Counted from the stretch's first letter, positions 17,203 to 26,644 are shown. The stretch: DNA of 45,189 nucleotides from Ornithinibacter sp. (GCA_029266735.1 JAQSWG010000006.1:1-45189); one strand, 5' to 3'. Notes: generated from the letters alone by a model not told the origin. A program made the numbers and translations.

Positions 17203-17711
17203 GCGGGAGGAGTGTGACCGACGAGTCGCTGAGCCCAGCCCGCTTCCGCCAGGCGATGGGCCGGCTCGTCGACGGCGTCAGCGTCCTCACCACGGTCGCC
17301 GCCGGCCACGACCACGCCATGACGGCCGACACGCTGACCTCGGTCTCCCTCGAACCTCTCCTCGTGCTCGTGTGCGTCGAGTACGAGACCCGGTGGCACG
17401 ACGCCGTGATCGACGCCGGAGTGTTCGGTGCCAGCGTGCTCGCCGCCGACCAGCGGCCGTTGTCGGAGTGGTTCGCCACGCGCGGACGGCCGCTGCACGG
17501 TCAGCTCGACCGGGCCCCCCACCACCGGGGCGAGCTCACGGGGGTGGCGCTGCTCGACGGGGCACTCATGCATCTCGAATGCCGGACGACCGACGTCCAC
17601 GCCGCTGGTGACCATGCGATCGTCGTCGCAGAGGTCCTCTCCATCTCACTGCCGGACACCGTGGGCCCAGCACTGGTCCACTTCAGAGGACGCTACGGGA
17701 GCATCGCATGA
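17199..17711 (+). CDS. Flavin reductase-like FMN-binding split-barrel protein
   Basis: The 170-residue protein fits the flavin reductase domain: RFRQAMGRLVDGVSVLTTVAAGHDHAMTADTLTSVSLEPLLVLVCV near the N terminus, then the FGASVLAADQRPLSEWFA segment and HFRGRYGSI at the end. Such proteins reduce FMN with NAD(P)H for a partner monooxygenase, or bind flavin on their own. No monooxygenase is next to it. I start at GTG 17199, which overlaps the mshB stop (GTGA) and has GAGGGAG four bases upstream. GTG 17214 lies too close to GGGAGGAG. The stop overlaps the ATG of the VanW gene (ATGA), so mshB, this gene and VanW are coupled. Confidence 0.82.
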   Translation: MSGRSVTDESLSPARFRQAMGRLVDGVSVLTTVAAGHDHAMTADTLTSVSLEPLLVLVCVEYETRWHDAVIDAGVFGASVLAADQRPLSEWFATRGRPLHGQLDRAPHHRGELTGVALLDGALMHLECRTTDVHAAGDHAIVVAEVLSISLPDTVGPALVHFRGRYGSIA

Positions 17712-19438
17712 CCCACCTCCAGAGCCTGTACGACCACACGGAGTGGGAGGAGCCCGCACCGGGAGGCCGGCGTCGCTGGCCGCTGGTCGTGGGTGCCGCG
17801 GTCCTCGCCCTCCTCGCCCTCTACGTGGTCGCCGCCCTGTGGCTCGGGGGCCGGGTGCCGGCAGGCACGACCGTGGCGGGCGTGGACGTCGGCGGGATGA
17901 GCCGCGACAGCGCGCGAGCCACGCTCACCCAGAGCCTTCGGGAGCGAGCCGCGGAGCCGCTCGTGCTCGCGTCGAGCGCGGGGGAGGTGGAGACCTCCGC
18001 CAAGGACCTCGGTCTGGCCGTCGACGTCGACGCGTCCCTCGAGGGCCTCGTGGGGTTCTCGCTCTCACCGGTGACCGTCTGGCACCACCTGGCCGGTGGC
18101 ACCGACGAGCCGGCCAGTGTGACCGTCGACGAGGCGGTCTTCACGGCGGCGCTCGAGAAGGCCCGAGGTGAGCTCGACGCCGCGCCGGTCGAGGGGTCGA
18201 TCTCGGTGGCCAACGGGGCGGTCACGGTGAAGCAGCCGGTCACGGGGACCCGTACCGACGTCCAGGGCACCGAGGACATCGTTCGGCGCTGGTGGCCCTC
18301 GGAGAGCAGGGTCGAGGTCGTCGGCGAGACGCTCAAACCGGTGGTCTCCCCAGGAGAGCTCGCGCGGGTCCGCAGTGAGTTCGCGGACGTCGCCGTCTCG
18401 GCCCCGGTGACCGTCACGGCAGGCGAGAAGTCCTTCACGGTGACGCCCAAGCAGTTCGGCCCCGCCATCGTCCTCAAGCCCGACGCCTCGGGTCGGATCA
18501 CCCCCCGAGCCGACGAGAAGAAGCTCAGCGCGATCCTCCACGCCGCCGCGAAGAAGGCAGGCGCCGAGGTGCAGGCCAAGGACGCCGTGGTGACCTTCTC
18601 CGGTCGGACGCCGAGCGTGGCACCGCACGTGTCCGGCGTGGCGCTCGACGACGCGTCACTGCGCACGGAGGTGTGGAAGGCGATCGGCGGGAGCGAGCGC
18701 ACCGCCACCGTGGCGACGAAGGTGACGGAGCCGACGTTCACCACGGCACGGGCCAAGGCGACGCTGCCGAAGGGGCGCATCTCGTCCTTCACGACGTACT
18801 ACCAGCCGGGCCAGCCTCGCGTGTCCAACATCAAGCTGGCGTCTCGCATCATCAACGGCACGTACATCCGCCCGGGCGAGCAGTTCAGCATGAACGGCAT
18901 CCTCGGCCAGCGCACCCCCGAGAAGGGCTACATCCAGGCCGGCATCATCCGGGACGGCCGCGCCGCCACCCAGTACGGTGGCGGCATCTCGCAGGTGTCG
19001 ACGACCATCTTCAACGCCGCCTTCTTCTCCGGGATGCAGCTCGACGCCTGGACGCCGCACTACTACTACATCTCGCGCTACCCGGAGGGCCGGGAGGCGA
19101 CGATCTCGTGGCCCGACCTGCACAACAAGTTCACCAACGTCACCGACGGCGGAGTCCTCATCCAGGTCAGCGCCACGGACACCCAGATCACCGTGAGCTT
19201 CTACGGGACGAAGAAGTACGACGTGGAGGCCACGAAGAGCCCGCGCCGGAACATCACCCAACCGAAGAAGATCGTCGACGACGGGCCGGAGTGCATCCCC
19301 CAGGCTCCGGTTCCCGGCTTCACGGTCGACGTCGGGCGCATCCTCAAGCAGAACGGCGCCGTCGTCAAGACCGAGAAGTACACGACGACCTACCGCCCCG
19401 AGGACGACGTCACCTGCACCAACCCGCAACCGAGCTGA
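17708..19438 (+). CDS. VanW family protein with peptidoglycan-binding-type domains
   Basis: The 576-residue protein has a short cytoplasmic start, one membrane helix at residues 24-46 and a large extracytoplasmic part. Two YoaR-like putative peptidoglycan-binding domains (roughly 80-190 and 225-330) precede a VanW domain starting near 355 with SSFTTYYQPGQPRVSNIKLA. It contains the family core RPGEQFSMN, GGGISQVSTTIFNAAFFSG and DAWTPHYYYISRYPEGREATI. VanW proteins occur in some vancomycin resistance clusters but have no proven activity there, and this one is probably a general cell-wall protein. GGGAG lies six bases before the ATG. It ends 12 bases from the convergent GNAT gene. Confidence 0.9.
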   Translation: MTHLQSLYDHTEWEEPAPGGRRRWPLVVGAAVLALLALYVVAALWLGGRVPAGTTVAGVDVGGMSRDSARATLTQSLRERAAEPLVLASSAGEVETSAKDLGLAVDVDASLEGLVGFSLSPVTVWHHLAGGTDEPASVTVDEAVFTAALEKARGELDAAPVEGSISVANGAVTVKQPVTGTRTDVQGTEDIVRRWWPSESRVEVVGETLKPVVSPGELARVRSEFADVAVSAPVTVTAGEKSFTVTPKQFGPAIVLKPDASGRITPRADEKKLSAILHAAAKKAGAEVQAKDAVVTFSGRTPSVAPHVSGVALDDASLRTEVWKAIGGSERTATVATKVTEPTFTTARAKATLPKGRISSFTTYYQPGQPRVSNIKLASRIINGTYIRPGEQFSMNGILGQRTPEKGYIQAGIIRDGRAATQYGGGISQVSTTIFNAAFFSGMQLDAWTPHYYYISRYPEGREATISWPDLHNKFTNVTDGGVLIQVSATDTQITVSFYGTKKYDVEATKSPRRNITQPKKIVDDGPECIPQAPVPGFTVDVGRILKQNGAVVKTEKYTTTYRPEDDVTCTNPQPS

Positions 19439-19450
19439 GGCACGGCCGGG

Positions 19451-20512
19451 TCAGCGCCGGCTGAGGTTGACGTAGGCATGGTGGCGTTCGAAGCCACGCC
19501 CGGCGTAGAAGGCGAGGGCGTCCGTGTTGTCGGCGTCGACCTGCAGGTGAAGCGATGCCACGCCGCGCTCTGCAGCTGACCGGGCGAGGGCGACGAGCAC
19601 CGCGGAGGCGACTCCTCGGCGGCGCGCCTCCGGCGCCACCCACATCGCGGCCACGCCTCCCCAGGCGGCCGAGATTGCGAGACGGCCGATGCCCACCACG
19701 CCTCCGTGCTCGTCCCGCGCTGTTCCGAAGACCTGCACCGGCGACCCGGTGAGGATCGCGTGGGCCGCCACCACGTCGACCTGCCGGTACGAGCAGTAGG
19801 CGGTGAACCACTCCTCGGTGAGCTCCTCGCCGACCTCCACCCGGCGCCGCCCGGGCGCGCCCGCCTCCGGAGTCCCGAGGCCCGACGTCGCCGTTCCGCG
19901 GGTCACCGCCGACGTCATGGCACCCGCCACGAGACGCGTCGGGGCGGTCAGGGCGAGAGTGGCCACCCGGGGGACATAGCCCCGGGCCAGCGTTTCTGCA
20001 CCGACGGGGTCCGTCGCCACGTCGAGGCTCACCGGTCCGGCCACGGTGACGTTGGGGGGAAGGCCGCGCCCGGCATACCAGCGCTCGACGGCGTCCAGAG
20101 CGGCCGGCACCGGCATCCCGGGGCTGCCCGCGGTGACGACGGAGTTCGCGCGGTTGGTGAAACCGCGGGACGCCCGCAGCAGCCAGTCGCCGAGCCGCTC
20201 GGTCTCCATCGCCGGCCAGGCGCCGACCATCACCCGCTGGAGGTCCTCGACCGACAACGCCAGGTGAGGCGCGCCGCGCCGCGACGGCCTGGGTGGGACC
20301 TCCTTGGAGGCCGTGACGAGTGACCTCGGGACCCTGACCTCGCCGTGGCGCGTGAGGACGACGAGGCCGTCCGCGTCGGCGGCGACGAGCTGCCCGACGA
20401 CGTCGGTGAGAGTGGCCCCCGACAGGGGGTCCGGGGTGTCCAGACGGTGCCGCACCACGACCCTCGACCCGACCCGAAGGTCACCGTCCGGGCGGGGCGT
20501 GGGTGCCTCCAT
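19451..20512 (-). CDS. GNAT family N-acetyltransferase with an N-terminal SH3-like domain
   Basis: The 353-residue protein carries a GNAT fold at the C terminus: VAAMWVAPEARRRGVASAVL gives the acetyl-CoA loop R/QxxGxG/A, and LHLQVDADNTDALAFYAGRGF is the last motif. The first 60 residues (LRVGSRVVVRHRL...VLTRHGEVRVPRSLV) look like a small beta-barrel of the SH3 kind. The middle part may be a degenerate second GNAT domain. ATG 20512 is chosen because a -10 box lies seven bases before it and no ribosome binding site exists. ATG 20521 would overlap that box. Substrate unknown. It is divergent from fdxA and shares its promoter core. Confidence 0.8.
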   Translation of the reverse strand: MEAPTPRPDGDLRVGSRVVVRHRLDTPDPLSGATLTDVVGQLVAADADGLVVLTRHGEVRVPRSLVTASKEVPPRPSRRGAPHLALSVEDLQRVMVGAWPAMETERLGDWLLRASRGFTNRANSVVTAGSPGMPVPAALDAVERWYAGRGLPPNVTVAGPVSLDVATDPVGAETLARGYVPRVATLALTAPTRLVAGAMTSAVTRGTATSGLGTPEAGAPGRRRVEVGEELTEEWFTAYCSYRQVDVVAAHAILTGSPVQVFGTARDEHGGVVGIGRLAISAAWGGVAAMWVAPEARRRGVASAVLVALARSAAERGVASLHLQVDADNTDALAFYAGRGFERHHAYVNLSRR

Positions 20513-20533
20513 GGCCCGCATAGTATGTGCGCC
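20513..20533. promoter_or_regulatory. Symmetric divergent promoter with two overlapping -10 boxes; both mRNAs leaderless
   Basis: The core ATAGTAT (20520-20526) reads as TAGTAT on the plus strand and TACTAT on the minus strand. Each box is followed by exactly seven bases and then an ATG, fdxA at 20534 and the GNAT gene at 20512. Neither start has a ribosome binding site. The two polymerases could not load together, so the genes should be expressed in competition. Confidence 0.65.
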
Positions 20534-20860
20534 ATGACGTACGTGATCGCCCAGCCCTGTGTGGACCTCAAGGACAAGGCCTGCATCGAGGAGTGTCCCG
20601 TCGACTGCATCTACGAGGGCGAGCGCAGTCTCTACATCCACCCCGACGAGTGCGTGGACTGCGGGGCGTGCGAGCCGGTCTGCCCGGTGGAGGCGATCTA
20701 CTACGAGGACGACGTGCCGGAGCAGTGGGCCGAGTACTACAAGGCCAACGTCGAGTTCTTCGACGACCTCGGCAGCCCCGGCGGCGCGGCCAAGCTCGGC
20801 CTCATCCCCAAGGACCACCCGATCATCGCCGACCTCCCCCCGCAGGAGCACGACGAGTAG
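20534..20860 (+). CDS. fdxA: Seven-iron ferredoxin (3Fe-4S and 4Fe-4S)
   Basis: A 108-residue actinobacterial FdxA/FdxC ferredoxin. The N-terminal half has CVDLKDKACIEECPVDC, where the wider spacing of the first motif fits a 3Fe-4S cluster. The second cluster motif is CVDCGACEPVCP, and the typical IYYEDDVPEQWAEYYKANVEFF segment follows. It is a soluble low-potential electron carrier. The ATG at 20534 appears leaderless. dapC begins seven bases after the stop, as in Mycobacterium (fdxC followed by an aminotransferase gene). Confidence 0.96.
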   Translation: MTYVIAQPCVDLKDKACIEECPVDCIYEGERSLYIHPDECVDCGACEPVCPVEAIYYEDDVPEQWAEYYKANVEFFDDLGSPGGAAKLGLIPKDHPIIADLPPQEHDE

Positions 20861-20867
20861 CGGACGG

Positions 20868-22028
20868 GTGCCCGACCGGGTGCACCAGCTGCCCGACTTC
20901 CCCTGGGACTCGCTCGCTGCGCTCCGGCAGCGGGCGAGCGCGTTCTCGGACCCGTCCCTCGGCCCGGATGCCGGTCGCGGCCTCGTCGACCTGTCGGTCG
21001 GGACCCCCGTGGACCCCACGCCCGCCGTCGTGCGGGAGGCGCTCGCGGCGGCATCCGACGCTCATGGCTACCCGCTGACCTGGGGGACCGCCGACCTGCG
21101 GGAGGCGGTGTCCGGGTGGTTCGCCGCCCGTCGGGGAGTGCCCGACGTCGACCCCGCCGGCGTGCTGCCGACGATCGGCTCCAAGGAGCTCGTCGCCTGG
21201 CTTCCGGTCCTTCTGGGGCTGGGCGCCGGTGACGTCGTCGCCTTCCCACGCGTGGCCTACCCGACCTACGACGTCGGTGCGCGCCTGGCAGGCGCGACAT
21301 CCGTCGCGGTCGACGCGCTCACGGCGCTGGGGCCGCTGACGGGTGCGACGACGCCGAAGCTGTTGTGGCTCAACACCCCTGCCAACCCCACCGGAAAGGT
21401 CCTCGGCATCGAGCACCTGGCCAAGGTGGTGTCCTGGGCCCGCCATCACGGCGTGGTGGTCGCGTCGGACGAGTGCTACGCCGAGCTCGACTGGCGTCCG
21501 CGGGACGCCGGTTCGGGCGAACCGCCCACCACGCCGTCGATCCTCGACCCGCGGGTGACCGGCGGCTCCCACGAGGGGCTGCTCTGCGTCTACTCGCTGT
21601 CGAAGCAGTCGAACCTCGCGGGCTACCGCGGTGCGTTCGTCGCGGGGGACCCGGGCCTCGTCGGCGGGCTCCTCGAGGTGCGCAAGCACGCGGGGATGAT
21701 GGTGCCCTGGCCGGTTCAGCGGGCGGTGCTGGCGGCGCTCGGGGACGTTCGGCACGTCGCGGAGCAGAAGACCCGGTATGCCGCCCGCCGGGAGGCGCTG
21801 CTGCGGGCGGTCCGCCGCTTCGGCCTCCGGGTCGACGACTCGGAGGCGGGGCTATACATCTGGGCCACCGCCGGGGAGGACGGGCGGGCGACGCTCGAGC
21901 GGCTGGCGGCGCGCGGCATCCTCGCCGCTCCCGGCGACTTCTACGGGCCCGCAGGCCGGGAGCACGTGCGCATCGCCCTCACCGCCACCGACGAACGGGT
22001 CGAGGCGGCCGTCCGCCGCCTCGCGTGA
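20868..22028 (+). CDS. dapC: Succinyldiaminopimelate transaminase (fold type I PLP enzyme)
   Basis: The 386-residue aminotransferase of the AspC/DapC type has VDLSVGTPVDPTPAVVREAL at the N terminus, LNTPANPTGKV, SDECYAELDW, and the PLP lysine in YSLSKQSNLAGYRGAF. The reaction is conversion of N-succinyl-2-amino-6-ketopimelate to N-succinyl-LL-diaminopimelate, in the lysine and peptidoglycan pathway. dapD and dapE are encoded 4 kb further on, so the three succinylase-branch genes sit close together. GTG 20868 gives a normal start (VPDRVHQLPDFPWDSL), seven bases after fdxA. Another aspartate-type substrate cannot be ruled out from sequence alone. Confidence 0.9.
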   Translation: MPDRVHQLPDFPWDSLAALRQRASAFSDPSLGPDAGRGLVDLSVGTPVDPTPAVVREALAAASDAHGYPLTWGTADLREAVSGWFAARRGVPDVDPAGVLPTIGSKELVAWLPVLLGLGAGDVVAFPRVAYPTYDVGARLAGATSVAVDALTALGPLTGATTPKLLWLNTPANPTGKVLGIEHLAKVVSWARHHGVVVASDECYAELDWRPRDAGSGEPPTTPSILDPRVTGGSHEGLLCVYSLSKQSNLAGYRGAFVAGDPGLVGGLLEVRKHAGMMVPWPVQRAVLAALGDVRHVAEQKTRYAARREALLRAVRRFGLRVDDSEAGLYIWATAGEDGRATLERLAARGILAAPGDFYGPAGREHVRIALTATDERVEAAVRRLA

Positions 22029-22097
22029 CGCGCGGTTGGGTCCTGCCCGTCAGGACACCGCCGCACGGCTCCCGGTTCGCGTCCGCGAGGGTGACGG

Positions 22098-22130
22098 TAG
22101 GGTCGAAACGAACCGTGCCCGACGAGAAGG
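22098..22130 (+). promoter_or_regulatory. Candidate gltA -10 box and ribosome binding site
   Basis: TAGGGT at 22098-22103 fits TANNNT and would give a leader of roughly 30 bases. GAGAAGG at 22124-22130 is a good ribosome binding site eight bases before the ATG at 22139. Confidence 0.4.
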
Positions 22131-22138
22131 ACCCTGAC

Positions 22139-23425
<1,287 letters not shown>

Positions 23426-23463
23426 CCGGAGACCCCGCCGCCCCCACGCCTCCCCGAAAGCCT

Positions 23464-23542
23464 CCCCGACGTCGTCTGTGACGGTGTCGCCGACACGCCG
23501 TATCGGCGGTGTCGGACCGACGTTCTGACAGTCGAAGTGGGG
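23464..23542. repeat. Palindromic intergenic repeat, copy A (degenerate)
   Basis: Left arm CCCCGACGTCGTCTGT (23464-23479) and right arm ACAGTCGAAGTGGGG (23528-23542) match the family arms CCCCGACCTCGTCTGT / ACAGACGAGGTCGGGG with a few changes. The inside holds a second stem, CCGACACGCCG against CGGCGGTGTCGG. It lies between gltA and the nuclease-like gene. Confidence 0.7.
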
Positions 23543-23571
23543 CGGTGCCGGCGAAGGCGCGCGGCCCGCGT

Positions 23572-23609
23572 TTGTCCACAGAGCCGCGGCGCGGTATCGC
23601 TCGTCCACA
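23572..23609 (+). other. Two DnaA-box-like 9-mers upstream of the orphan gene
   Basis: TTGTCCACA at 23572-23580 is a perfect match to the actinobacterial DnaA box. TCGTCCACA at 23601-23609 differs by one base. Their starts are 29 bases apart. Two boxes are too few for an origin, so they may regulate the gene or be chance. Confidence 0.45.
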
Positions 23610-23659
23610 GCGTCGGGCACCGTATGCCGTCCGCCCGTCGGGCACGTCACCGTCGCCAC

Positions 23660-24697
23660 ATGGTGGACCTCGACTCCTTCCCACTCGTCCTCACTCGAGC
23701 GACTGCGCTGGCGTCCGGGCTTGGCCGGGCGAGGTTCGAGCGCATGCTCCACCAGGGCGACTTCGTGCTCGTGGCGCCGGGGCACTATGCCGATGCGGTG
23801 CGCTGGGCGACCGCGAGCGAGAGCGCACGAGCCCTCGCCTTGGCGCTTGCGGCCGGCGCGGCGTTCCACGGGACGGCGCTCAGCCATGTCAGTGCGGCAC
23901 TCTGGTGGGAGCTCCCAGCCCCCCGACGGATCCCGGCGCGACCCGAGCTCACCGTTCCGCTCACCCTTCGACAGAGCGACGACTCCGACTGGGTCAGGGT
24001 GCTGCGCTGCGGGCTGCCTGCCCGGCATGTGCTAGATCGCGACGGCGTGCGGGTGACGACTCCGGCGCGCACCGCGGTGGACTGCTTCAGGTCCCTACCG
24101 CTCGCCGACTCGGTGGCCATCGCCGACGTTGTCGTGCGCCGCGGGGTCCCCGTGGGTGAGCTCGTCGCCGTCAGGAAGACACAGGCCCGATGGCCCGGCA
24201 TCCGGGCTGCGCGCCGCGGCATCGGGCTCGTGGACGGCCGCCGGGAGTCGCCCCTGGAGTCCTCCTCGGTCGCGCGGCTCGACGGGTGGGGCCTGCCCCA
24301 CCCTCTGCCTCAGGTCGAGGTGTACGACGAGCTCGGGGTGCTCATCGGGCGGGTCGACCTGCTCTGGCGGGCGCTGCGGGTCGCCGGTGAGGCGGACGGG
24401 AAGGGCAAGTTCCGGGGGGACTTCGACGGGGACCGGTCCGAGCGCGGCGTCGCCGACCGCCTGATCCGGGCCGAGGAACGCGCCACCCGGCTTCGGGAGG
24501 TCGGGCTCGGCGTGGTGCGGTGGGGGTCCGAAGCTCTGCACCGGCCCGACATCCTGGCGGCACGCATCCGGCGGGCCACACCGTCCGGCCGCCCGTTTCG
24601 TGCTCGCCTCGTCTGCGGGCCGTGCAGCCAGGAGATCGACGACTGCACCTGCGCTCCGTCACTTCGTCTGTCCGACCGCGGCAGGGACGCGGCCTGA
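23660..24697 (+). CDS. AbiEi-like winged-helix protein with a nuclease-like C-terminal region, flanked by palindromic repeats
   Basis: The 345-residue protein is of a type common in actinobacteria and usually annotated as hypothetical or AbiEi antitoxin-like. Residues 8-48 look like a winged helix-turn-helix. Residues 70-160 with LSHVSAALWWELP and TTPARTAVDCFRSLP match the AbiEi-type core. Residues 194-250 carry a PD-(D/E)XK-like pattern: ESPLES (Glu 196, Glu 200), then VDLLW (Asp 233), then EADGKGK (Glu 244, Asp 246, Lys 248). The C terminus has CGPC and CTC (Cys 329, 332, 339, 341), perhaps a zinc site. The start is uncertain: ATG 23660 and ATG 23624 both lack a ribosome binding site. Repeat copy A lies upstream, and copy B overlaps the last codons. 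No AbiEii toxin gene is adjacent, so it is not an ordinary toxin-antitoxin pair. Confidence 0.6.
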   Translation: MVDLDSFPLVLTRATALASGLGRARFERMLHQGDFVLVAPGHYADAVRWATASESARALALALAAGAAFHGTALSHVSAALWWELPAPRRIPARPELTVPLTLRQSDDSDWVRVLRCGLPARHVLDRDGVRVTTPARTAVDCFRSLPLADSVAIADVVVRRGVPVGELVAVRKTQARWPGIRAARRGIGLVDGRRESPLESSSVARLDGWGLPHPLPQVEVYDELGVLIGRVDLLWRALRVAGEADGKGKFRGDFDGDRSERGVADRLIRAEERATRLREVGLGVVRWGSEALHRPDILAARIRRATPSGRPFRARLVCGPCSQEIDDCTCAPSLRLSDRGRDAA

Positions 24698-24735
24698 CCG
24701 GCGTGTCGGCCGCACGCCGACAGACGAGGTCGGGG
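24661..24735. repeat. Palindromic intergenic repeat, copy B, overlapping the 3' end of the orphan gene
   Basis: Right arm ACAGACGAGGTCGGGG (24720-24735) is identical to those of copies C and D. The left arm ACTTCGTCTGTCCGA (24661-24675) is degenerate and encodes the last residues of the orphan gene. The inner stem GGCGTG/CACGCC (24700-24718) also occurs in copy C. It lies between two convergent genes and may act as a terminator. Confidence 0.75.
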
Positions 24736-24758
24736 AGGCGGGGGGAGGGGGAGCGAGG

Positions 24759-25649
24759 TCAGGCGAGGTGGATGGTCACGGTCCTCGCGTCGCCCGACTC
24801 GTCGCCCGCGGCGCTCCATTCGAACGCGGAGTCGTCCATGCTGCGCCGCCACTCACGGTCACCCACGACCACCCGCAGGGCCCCGGTGTCGGCGGCCCGG
24901 GCCACGGCCCACGACCCCACGGCCCAGGCGAGCTCCTCCGAGTCGACCGGCACCGTCACCGTGCTGCCGTCTTGCTGCGCCGGGACAGCGAAGTCCTTGT
25001 CGACCAGCGCCACGAGGTCCTCGGGGTCACCGGCGGCCTCCGGGTCCTCAAGGGCGCAGCCGATCCCCTCCGGGGTCTGCCCCGACAGCACGGATGCCGT
25101 CACGCGAGCCTGCGCCTCGTGCTGGGCGTACGCCTGACCGGCCGCGGAGCGCTGCACCGCCTGAGCCGCCTCGGCGATGTTCATGTCGGTGTAGCCGTCC
25201 ACCTTGACGAGCGCGTCGTAGAAGCGGTTCGTCGCGTACTCGGGGTCGAGGATCTGCGCCGCGGTTCCCCAGCCCTGCGACGGCCGCTGCTGGAAGAGGC
25301 CGAGCGAGTCACGGTCGCCGAACCTCACGTTGCGCACCTTCGACTCCTGCATGGCCGTCGCGATCGCGATCGTCGCCGCGCGGGGCGGCAGGCCTCGCTG
25401 CACACCGATAGCGGTGATAGCGGCCGCGTTGCTTGCCTGGTCGGGCGCCCACTGGAAGGTGGACCCCGCGGCGGTCACCCGGCACTGCTCGCGGGACACG
25501 AGGACCATGAGGTGACGGACGCCGACGTATCCAGCGGCGCCGACGACACCGAGGAGGACGAGCACGAGCAGCAGCGTGAACCGCCTCCGGCCGCGTGAAC
25601 GCGGTCGCGTCTCGGCGAGGGTCACGGCGCCCTTCGGCGTGCGCGGCAT
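24759..25649 (-). CDS. Membrane-anchored lysozyme-like (transglycosylase-fold) protein
   Basis: The 296-residue protein has a basic N terminus, one membrane helix (FTLLLVLVLLGVVGAAGYVGV) and an extracytoplasmic domain with ATAMQESKVRNVRFGDRDSLGLFQQRPSQGWGT. QES with the downstream SLGLFQQRP resembles the active-site region of lysozyme-like lytic transglycosylases, where the Glu is catalytic. The C-terminal 80 residues form an extra unnamed domain. Similar proteins are common in actinobacteria, often as hypothetical. ATG 25649 is chosen because it leaves a short basic N terminus before the helix. GAAGGA lies about ten bases upstream. Its 3' end faces repeat copy B. Confidence 0.7.
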   Translation of the reverse strand: MPRTPKGAVTLAETRPRSRGRRRFTLLLVLVLLGVVGAAGYVGVRHLMVLVSREQCRVTAAGSTFQWAPDQASNAAAITAIGVQRGLPPRAATIAIATAMQESKVRNVRFGDRDSLGLFQQRPSQGWGTAAQILDPEYATNRFYDALVKVDGYTDMNIAEAAQAVQRSAAGQAYAQHEAQARVTASVLSGQTPEGIGCALEDPEAAGDPEDLVALVDKDFAVPAQQDGSTVTVPVDSEELAWAVGSWAVARAADTGALRVVVGDREWRRSMDDSAFEWSAAGDESGDARTVTIHLA

Positions 25650-25708
25650 ACGGTCGATGTCCTTCGTCGTCTGGTGGGTGCAGGCGCCGGCTGGCGGCCG
25701 CCCCGCGG

Positions 25709-26632
25709 TCACTCGTTCGCGTGCAGCGCCGAGTTGAGCACGATGCCGTGCCCGTCGCGGGGACGCGCCTCGACGGCGCCGGTCACCGAGTTGCGCAGGA
25801 AGAGCAGGTTGCTCTGCCCCGACAGCTCGCGCGCCTTGGCGATCGTCCCGTCCGGGAGGGTGACCTTGGTGCCCGCCGTGACGTACAGCCCGGCCTCGAC
25901 GACGCAGTCGTTCCCGAGCGCGATGCCGAGCCCGGACTCGGCTCCGAGCAGGCAACGCTTGCCGATGCTCACGCGTTCCGTACCCCCGCCCGAGAGGGTC
26001 CCCATCGTCGAGGCGCCGCCGCCGATGTCGGACCCGTCACCCACGACGACGCCCTGGCTGATCCGCCCTTCGACCATGGAGCTGCCGAGGGTGCCGGCGT
26101 TGAAGTTGACGAACCCCTCGTGCATGACCGTCGTCCCGCTCGCGAGGTGGGCACCGAGGCGCACCCGGCCCGCGTCGGCGATGCGCACCCCGCTCGGAAC
26201 GACGTAGTCCGTCATCTGCGGGAACTTGTCGACGCCGAACACCTGCACCGTCCCGCGGGCTCGCATCCGGGCCCGGGTGCGCTCGAACCCCTCGACGGCA
26301 CAGGGCCCCTGAGATGTCCACACGACGTTGGGCAGCACGGCGAAGATGCCGCCGAGGTCGATGCTGTTCGGCGGGCACAGGCGGTGGGACAGCAGGTGCA
26401 GGCGGAGGTACGCGTCCGCGGTGTCCGCGGGGGCGGAGCGCAGGTCAACCGTGACGAGCCGCACCTCGCGGCAGACAGAGCGCACGTCGTCGGCTCCAGC
26501 GAGGGCCTCCAGCTCGGCGGGCGGAGCTTCGTCCACCGGCTCCCCGAGCGCCGGCGCGGGGAACCATGCGTCGAGCACCGTCCCGTCGTCGGTGATGGTG
26601 AGCAGCCCATGGCCCCAGGCGGTGTCCGTCAT
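25709..26632 (-). CDS. dapD: Tetrahydrodipicolinate N-succinyltransferase (actinobacterial type)
   Basis: The 307-residue protein is an acyltransferase with a left-handed beta-helix. It adds succinyl to tetrahydrodipicolinate, the first step of the succinylase branch of lysine and meso-diaminopimelate synthesis. Visible hallmarks are [36 protein letters not shown], the hexapeptide repeats [22 protein letters not shown], and the actinobacterial C terminus [26 protein letters not shown]. It is divergent from dapE, as in M. tuberculosis (Rv1201c/Rv1202, from memory). Confidence 0.95.
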   Translation of the reverse strand: MTDTAWGHGLLTITDDGTVLDAWFPAPALGEPVDEAPPAELEALAGADDVRSVCREVRLVTVDLRSAPADTADAYLRLHLLSHRLCPPNSIDLGGIFAVLPNVVWTSQGPCAVEGFERTRARMRARGTVQVFGVDKFPQMTDYVVPSGVRIADAGRVRLGAHLASGTTVMHEGFVNFNAGTLGSSMVEGRISQGVVVGDGSDIGGGASTMGTLSGGGTERVSIGKRCLLGAESGLGIALGNDCVVEAGLYVTAGTKVTLPDGTIAKARELSGQSNLLFLRNSVTGAVEARPRDGHGIVLNSALHANE

Positions 26633-26644
26633 GGCGCCAGCCTA
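26633..26644 (-). promoter_or_regulatory. dapD -10 box; leaderless start
   Basis: TAGGCT on the minus strand (26644 to 26639) fits TANNNT and is followed by GGCGCC and the ATG at 26632. There is no ribosome binding site. Confidence 0.6.

Noticed and set aside
17214-17216. GTG at 17214 as start of the flavin reductase-like gene
   Set aside because: GGGAGGAG ends only one base before it, too close for ribosome binding. GTG 17199 overlaps the mshB stop in the usual coupled way.
17708-19438. VanW gene as evidence of vancomycin resistance
   Set aside because: No vanHAX, vanS or vanR genes are present. VanW-domain proteins are common cell-wall proteins in non-resistant actinobacteria.
23572-23609. 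DnaA boxes as a replication origin
   Set aside because: Only two boxes, with no dnaA, dnaN or AT-rich unwinding region nearby.
23660-24697. Orphan gene as the antitoxin of a standard AbiE toxin-antitoxin pair
   Set aside because: No AbiEii-type nucleotidyltransferase toxin lies on either side; the neighbours are gltA and a convergent lysozyme-like gene.
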